From: Ectothiorhodospiraceae bacterium
GTDB lineage: Bacteria; Pseudomonadota; Gammaproteobacteria; Nitrococcales; Aquisalimonadaceae
Direction: 5' to 3'
Assembly (NCBI GenBank): GCA_020831885.1
Contig: JAFIFU010000017.1
Coordinates: 1 to 58,659 of the forward strand
DNA length: 58,659 nucleotides
Below are positions 54,268 through 58,659 of this stretch, in pieces (the first letter of the stretch is position 1; every line of letters begins with the position of its first letter). Below the pieces are notes generated by a model. That model ran no database searches, was not told the origin of the DNA, and worked only from the letters and a program-made list of their open reading frames with translations. The translations under genes were made by a program, and so were the position numbers.

Positions 54268-56097
54268 TTATTCCAGGCGCACGCGATACACCTCACTGAG
54301 CGGGATGATCCGCTGTTCCGCCAGATGCAGGGCATGCCGCGTGAGCGGGGTCATTCCATCCCGCACGGCCTGGATCTGAATATCCGCCGCGGACGCCTCC
54401 GCCACTACCAGTTCACGCAAGGCCACCGAAACCTCCAGCAACTCGTAGGCGGCCCGTCGCCCCCTGATCCCGGTCTGGTGACAGGCGTCGCAACCGGCGC
54501 CGCGAAAAAACCGCGTGTCGGGACCGGCGCCGACCAGTTTCCGGACGTCCGGATCCACCTCCTCCTCAACCAGGCACTGCTGGCAATTGCAGCGGACCAG
54601 GCGTTGCGCCAGCACACCCAGCAGGGAACTGTTGAGCAGATAAGGTTCGATACCGATTTCCAGCAGACGGGTCACCGTGGTGGCGGCATTGTTGGTATGC
54701 AGGGTGCTCAGCACCAGGTGGCCGGTGAGGGCGCTTTCCACCGCCATCTTGGCGGTCTCGGGATCGCGGATCTCGCCCACCATGATCACATCCGGATCGT
54801 GACGCAGAATATGCCGCAGGGCCCGGGCAAACGTGTATCCGGGCACATGATTGACCTGGATCTGGGTGATACCGTCCACGTGATACTCAACCGGATCCTC
54901 CACGGTGATGATGTTCACGTTCTGGCGCTGCACCTCGCCCAATGCGGTATAGAGCGTGGTGGATTTGCCGGAACCAGTGGGCCCGGTCACCAGGAAGATC
55001 CCGTTGTTGCGGGTCAGCAGGTGCTGAATGCGGCGGGCGTCCTCGCCCTGGAAGCCCAAGTCTTCCAGCTTGCCCATGGCGAACTGGATATCCAGCAGGC
55101 GGATGACGACGCTCTCCCCGTAGAGCCCGGGGATGACCGACAGGCGCAGATCCACCTCCTTGTCCTGGTAACGGATGCGGGAACGCCCGTCCTGCGGCAA
55201 ACGACGTTCGGCAATATCCATTCGACCCAGTATCTTGATCCGGCCCACCACCGCCGGCAGCAGGGATTTGCTGAACTCCCGTTCCTTGCGCAGCATGCCG
55301 TCCACCCGGAAATGGACGTCCACGCCATGCTCCCGGGGCCGGATGTGGATGTCTGATGCCCGCCGGATCACCGCATCCGTGATCAGATTGTGCACCAAGC
55401 GAACCACCGGTTTCTCGTTGGCGCTGGCCTCGGTGTCGCGGGCACTGGGCGTGCCCGCCTCCATGCTGGCCGACTCCACCTCCAGCATCTCCAGTGCGGT
55501 CTTCACCTCCTCGTCGCCATAGTGGACACTGATGGAGAAACTGATGTCGTCCTGTGAGGCCAGGGCCACTTCCACGGCCCGGCCGGTCATGAAATGGAGC
55601 ATGGCCAGCAGGTCGGTGTCCGCCGGGTTGGTCATGGCAATGATCAGGCGCTGCTTGTCCAGCACCAGGGGCATCACCATGTGCTGACGTGCGAACTTGC
55701 CCGGCACGAAACGCAGGGCCTGCGGTTCCACGGTAAAATCCCGCAGCCGCACGTAGGGGACACCGAACCGTTGCGCCAACGCCAGGTAGACCTGGTCGGA
55801 GGTCACCCAGCCCTTGCGGCTCAGGTACTCGCCGATGCGCTCCCCCGGGCGGCGGCCGATCTGAAGATCGGTATCCGCCAGTTCGGCGGTGAGCGCCCCC
55901 ATCTCCACCAGAACGCCCCCCAGCCGCTTGGAATTGAGGCGGTAGTCGCCCTGCCGGTGGGACCGCAACTGCGCGGGGCTTGTTATGATCTCGTTGCGTA
56001 CGGCGTCATGAGCAGTCAAGGTCATATGCGGATCCGGATACCCGTATCTGGGCTGTGCGGCGGCCCAGGGAGGCGCCGACATGGCGTCTTTCCGCAT
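54268..56097 (-). CDS. GspE/PilB-type secretion or pilus assembly ATPase
   Basis: This roughly 609-residue ATPase has an N-terminal MshEN-like domain (RIGEYLSRKGWVTSDQVYLA), a nucleotide-binding domain with Walker A GPTGSGKSTTLYTAL, Asp box VEDPVEYHVDGITQ, Walker B VGEIRDPETAK and a His box (LHTNNAATTVTRL), and a tetracysteine zinc insert (CNCQQC and CDAC). Such ATPases drive type IV pilus extension or type II secretion; MshEN domains can bind cyclic di-GMP. No pilus or secretion genes lie next to it. The start is uncertain: ATGs at 56097, 56082 and 56025 are possible. Confidence 0.9.
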   Translation of the reverse strand: MRKDAMSAPPWAAAQPRYGYPDPHMTLTAHDAVRNEIITSPAQLRSHRQGDYRLNSKRLGGVLVEMGALTAELADTDLQIGRRPGERIGEYLSRKGWVTSDQVYLALAQRFGVPYVRLRDFTVEPQALRFVPGKFARQHMVMPLVLDKQRLIIAMTNPADTDLLAMLHFMTGRAVEVALASQDDISFSISVHYGDEEVKTALEMLEVESASMEAGTPSARDTEASANEKPVVRLVHNLITDAVIRRASDIHIRPREHGVDVHFRVDGMLRKEREFSKSLLPAVVGRIKILGRMDIAERRLPQDGRSRIRYQDKEVDLRLSVIPGLYGESVVIRLLDIQFAMGKLEDLGFQGEDARRIQHLLTRNNGIFLVTGPTGSGKSTTLYTALGEVQRQNVNIITVEDPVEYHVDGITQIQVNHVPGYTFARALRHILRHDPDVIMVGEIRDPETAKMAVESALTGHLVLSTLHTNNAATTVTRLLEIGIEPYLLNSSLLGVLAQRLVRCNCQQCLVEEEVDPDVRKLVGAGPDTRFFRGAGCDACHQTGIRGRRAAYELLEVSVALRELVVAEASAADIQIQAVRDGMTPLTRHALHLAEQRIIPLSEVYRVRLE

Positions 56098-56133
56098 ACC
56101 ATATCACCACGTATACGATGACACGGAACGGTC

Positions 56134-57105
56134 ATGAGCAGGCACGCCATTCTGGCAGACGGACTGGTCAAGCGCTTCGGCGACACGCTTGCGGTGGATC
56201 ATGTGGATCTGGCGGTGCCGTCGGGCACCGTTCTGGGTGTACTCGGGCCGAACGGCGCTGGCAAGACCACCACGGTGCGGATGCTGACCACACTGCTGCA
56301 ACCGGATGCGGGGCGGGCCACCGTGGCCGGCTATGACATCCGCACCCAGGCACACCAGGTGCGCCAGTTGATCGGTCTCACCGGCCAGTATGCCTCCGTG
56401 GACGAGAAGCTCACCGGCCGGGAGAACCTGCTCCTGATCGGCCGGCTGCTGGGTCTGACACGCAGGCAGGCCCGACAGCGGGCGGCGGAACTGCTCGGCC
56501 GTTTCCAACTGGACGAAGCGGCGCACAAAGCGGCCAAAGCCTATTCCGGCGGCATGCGCCGACGCCTGGACCTGGCGGCCAGCCTCGTGGGCCAGCCACG
56601 CATCCTGTTTCTGGACGAACCCACCACCGGACTGGATCCACGCGCCCGTCTGGATTTGTGGCAACTCATCCAGGAACTGGTCAGGGAGGGAACCACGGTG
56701 CTGTTGACGACGCAGTACCTGGAGGAAGCGGACCGTCTGGCGGACAACATCGTCGTGATGGACCGGGGCCGGGTGATCGCATCGGGCCCACCGGAGCAGC
56801 TCAAGGCCCGCGTCGGCGCCCGCATGCTGGCGATCACGGCACGGACGGAAGCCGATCTGCCTGCGATACGGGACATTCTCTCCCGGATGGTCCATGACCG
56901 GGTGGAGATCGAAGGGCTGACCATTGCCGTTCCAGCGGATACCCCCGACGTTCTCCCGACGGTGGTCCGGCAACTGGACGCCGCCGGTGTCGCCCCCGGG
57001 GAGTTGATGCTGCGTAGCCCCAGCCTGGACGAGGTCTTCCTGTCACTGACCGGACACGCGGCACCGGAGGACTCCGGGGAATCCACCGGGGGAGGAAACC
57101 CATGA
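56134..57105 (+). CDS. ABC exporter ATPase, DrrA-like
   Basis: This 323-residue ATPase belongs to the daunorubicin-resistance type of ABC-2 exporters. It has Walker A GPNGAGKTTTVRML, the signature AYSGGMRRRLDLAASL, Walker B RILFLDEPTTGLDP, the switch region TTQYLEEAD and the C-terminal DrrA-type domain ending in LRSPSLDEVFLSLTG. The ATG at 56134 is divergent from the pilus-type ATPase, leaving about 36 bp. It overlaps the permease gene by 4 nt (ATGA). The exported compound is unknown. Confidence 0.93.
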   Translation: MSRHAILADGLVKRFGDTLAVDHVDLAVPSGTVLGVLGPNGAGKTTTVRMLTTLLQPDAGRATVAGYDIRTQAHQVRQLIGLTGQYASVDEKLTGRENLLLIGRLLGLTRRQARQRAAELLGRFQLDEAAHKAAKAYSGGMRRRLDLAASLVGQPRILFLDEPTTGLDPRARLDLWQLIQELVREGTTVLLTTQYLEEADRLADNIVVMDRGRVIASGPPEQLKARVGARMLAITARTEADLPAIRDILSRMVHDRVEIEGLTIAVPADTPDVLPTVVRQLDAAGVAPGELMLRSPSLDEVFLSLTGHAAPEDSGESTGGGNP

Positions 57106-57914
57106 CCGGTTCTCACCACGAAACACCGGCAATTCGCGTCAGCCTCCTGGCCGGGCTGCAGCAGACCTTCACCCTGGCCTGGCGCACGCTGCTTCAGATC
57201 CGGCACAACCCATGGGAGCTGGGGGACTTCAGCATCCAGCCGGTGCTGTTTCTTCTGCTGTTCCTGTTCGTCTTCGGCGGAGCCATCGCCGGTTCCACCA
57301 GCGACTACCTGCAGTTCATGCTCCCCGGCATCATCGTCATGAACATGATGTTCGTCACCGTGTACGTGGGGCATGGCCTCAACACGGATCTGACCAAGGG
57401 CGTGTTCGACCGCCTTCGCGCACTCCCGATCGCCCGCTGGGCGCCGCTGGCCGGCCGCATCCTGGCGGACCTGGTGAAGCAGGCCTGGTCCATCCTGCTG
57501 CTGCTTGCCGTGGGTTTTCTGCTGGGGTTCCGACTGGAAACCTGGCTCGGTGCTGTGCTGCTGATGGGACTGCTGGTGCTGACCATGGCCCTGGCGGTCT
57601 CGTGGATCATGGTTCTGGTGGGGGTGGTCGCCCGGGATCCGGAGCATGTCCAGCTTTTCGGCTTTACCGCGCTGTTTCCCATCACGTTTGTCAGCAATGT
57701 GTTCGTACCCCTGGAATCCCTTCCCGGGTGGCTGCAGCCGGTGGTGGCACTGAACCCGGTATCCACACTGACTGAGGCTTCCCGGGGGCTGCTTCTGGGA
57801 GGCCCGGTGCTGGAACCCGCGCTCTGGTCGATGGCCTGGGCGGCGCTCATCGCCGCCGTGTTCGCGCCCGTGTCCCTATGGGCGTTGAACAGACGGCTTG
57901 CCCGCAGCGGCTGA
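57102..57914 (+). CDS. ABC-2 type exporter permease, DrrB-like
   Basis: This 270-residue inner-membrane protein shows six hydrophobic segments and the ABC-2 pattern: an amphipathic start (LAWRTLLQIRHNPWELGDF), VLFLLLFLFVFGGAI, PLAGRILADLVKQAW and FPITFVSNVFVPLESLPGWL, whose last part is the ABC-2 signature region. It forms the channel for the preceding DrrA-like ATPase, with which it is translationally coupled. The pair may confer export of a drug or lipid, but nothing in the sequence identifies the substrate. Confidence 0.92.
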   Translation: MTGSHHETPAIRVSLLAGLQQTFTLAWRTLLQIRHNPWELGDFSIQPVLFLLLFLFVFGGAIAGSTSDYLQFMLPGIIVMNMMFVTVYVGHGLNTDLTKGVFDRLRALPIARWAPLAGRILADLVKQAWSILLLLAVGFLLGFRLETWLGAVLLMGLLVLTMALAVSWIMVLVGVVARDPEHVQLFGFTALFPITFVSNVFVPLESLPGWLQPVVALNPVSTLTEASRGLLLGGPVLEPALWSMAWAALIAAVFAPVSLWALNRRLARSG

Positions 57915-57936
57915 TTTCAGGATTGATCGCCCTGTA

Positions 57937-58443
57937 TCAGCGCCGCAACCGGCCCGGACCGCGGCGGCGACGTTTCGGCGTGTCCTCACCGTGCGGATCG
58001 AACTGCAGCACCACCTGGAGCGCCCGCGCGTAATCCGCCTCCCGCACCAGGTACCCCTCCGCCTCCCGTTTCAACGCCTTGTCCACACGACTCCGGACCA
58101 CATCGGGCAAGGAGGCCAGTCGCTGTTCACCGATCAGATCCACATAGTGGGTCAGATAGCGCAGGCTGCGCAGCCTGCGCAAACGCTCACGACTCGAGCG
58201 CAACCAGAAACGCGTGCGGAGCCAGTCCATCAAACCAAGACCCAGGGCGGGCGCTAGCAGAAACACCAGCAGCATGAGCACAGTGCTCATCATCATGGCG
58301 TCCAGCCCCATCGACTGCCCGACGACGAAAGCCGCTCCCACCAGGGCCGCCAGAAAGACCATGACCAGTCCATTGGCCTTGAGGGTGGCCCAGAGATCCT
58401 GCTTCAGCAGCTCCTGTCGTTCCTCCAACAGCCAGTCGGACAT
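57937..58443 (-). CDS. Two-helix membrane protein of unknown function
   Basis: This 168-residue protein starts with a charged stretch (MSDWLLEERQELLKQDLW), then has two hydrophobic segments (LVMVFLAALVGAAFVVGQ and MMMSTVLMLLVFLLAPALGL), a charged helical region and an Arg-rich tail (KRRRRGPGRLRR). No family is recognised. The start at 58443 follows GGAGG, and the longer reading upstream has no membrane-protein character. It converges with the exporter permease gene across 22 nt. Confidence 0.75.
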   Translation of the reverse strand: MSDWLLEERQELLKQDLWATLKANGLVMVFLAALVGAAFVVGQSMGLDAMMMSTVLMLLVFLLAPALGLGLMDWLRTRFWLRSSRERLRRLRSLRYLTHYVDLIGEQRLASLPDVVRSRVDKALKREAEGYLVREADYARALQVVLQFDPHGEDTPKRRRRGPGRLRR

Positions 58444-58605
58444 GTCTGCCTCCTCCGTGCTCTGCACAGCGCACAATGACGAGCCCGCGCGCGGAAGAAC
58501 GCCCGCAAGCAGGACCGCTACTATTGAAGATGGTGCCGATCGCGAATATCGCAAGGATTCGACAACGGTCCCGGCGGTTTTTCCCCTGGCTTTTCTGATA
58601 CTAAG

Positions 58606-58645
58606 CTTAAGGAAACACTGATCTATTCCCATGGTGCTCTGGCTT
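58606..58645 (+). repeat. Dispersed short repeat, copy d, at the right edge
   Basis: CTTAAGGAAACACTGATCTA continues as TTCCCATGGTGCTCTG. It matches copy c (minus strand, 23831-23861) at 28 of 31 positions, copy a at 22 of 26 and copy b in the CTTAAGGAA start. It lies about 160 bp upstream of the membrane-protein gene, and the window ends 14 bases later, so a larger element could continue beyond. The remaining 58444-58605 holds no recognised feature. Confidence 0.6.
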
Positions 58646-58659
58646 TGCAGCGTGTTCGG

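Overview
The window looks like chromosomal DNA of a GC-rich, aerobic, probably halophilic gammaproteobacterium. This is an inference from three things: the queA-tgt-yajC-secD-secF order beside a tRNA-Leu, the LiuR-type leucine catabolic operon, and the mix of TRAP transport, cytochrome P450 and acyl-CoA chemistry. An Ectothiorhodospiraceae-like host would fit, but no species is claimed. No phage, integrase, transposase or CRISPR array is visible.

Layout. (1) About 0.1-12.7 kb is a catabolic island for an unidentified carboxylic acid. It holds an enoyl-CoA hydratase, a TRAP transporter (dctPQM), two AMP-forming acyl-CoA ligases, a MECR-like enoyl reductase, a TetR regulator, a phthalate-family ferredoxin reductase next to a P450, and an SCPx-type thiolase. 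(2) About 12.8-15.9 kb holds a second TetR gene, a PLP dehydratase, a LOG-family hydrolase and a small outer-membrane barrel. (3) About 15.9-21.7 kb is the housekeeping block secF, secD, yajC, tgt, queA and tRNA-Leu(CAA). (4) About 21.9-27 kb holds another acyl-CoA ligase and a B12-dependent acyl-CoA mutase operon (small subunit, large subunit, MeaB-type GTPase). (5) About 27.2-29.7 kb holds a DUF945/YdgA-like protein and a small membrane protein. (6) About 29.9-37.1 kb is a Liv-type ABC transporter operon with an acyl-CoA ligase inside it. (7) About 37.1-46.8 kb is the leucine/isovalerate operon liuR-liuABCDE plus a ligase, with a divergent thioesterase. (8) About 46.8-58.5 kb holds mtgA, rhlE, a PEBP protein, a CAP lipoprotein, an ACP-FAAL-acyltransferase fusion with a VTT membrane protein, a TPR protein, a GspE/PilB ATPase, a DrrAB-like ABC exporter and a two-TM protein.

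The most interesting system is the mutase at 24.0-27.0 kb. Its large subunit has a complete acyl-CoA mutase fold, but the two residues that set substrate class in this family are hydrophobic: Val at the Tyr89 position and Ala or Leu at the Arg207 position of methylmalonyl-CoA mutase. This matches neither methylmalonyl-, isobutyryl- nor 2-hydroxyisobutyryl-CoA mutase, so the substrate is probably a different, uncharged acyl-CoA. A shared palindromic motif (core AAACGAT[C/T]GTT) lies at the mutase promoter, in the gap between the divergent TetR and ligase genes, and upstream of the reductase-P450-thiolase operon. This suggests the TetR at 8.4 kb controls both islands as one pathway although housekeeping genes separate them.

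A second regulon is marked by near-perfect TTTACGTAAA palindromes, the known LiuR type. They lie before the ABC transporter operon (two), between the thioesterase and liuR, and before liuA. Two structured repeat elements with 28-bp perfect inverted arms flank liuE, and four copies of a 20-31 bp repeat are scattered in intergenic DNA, one at the extreme right edge.
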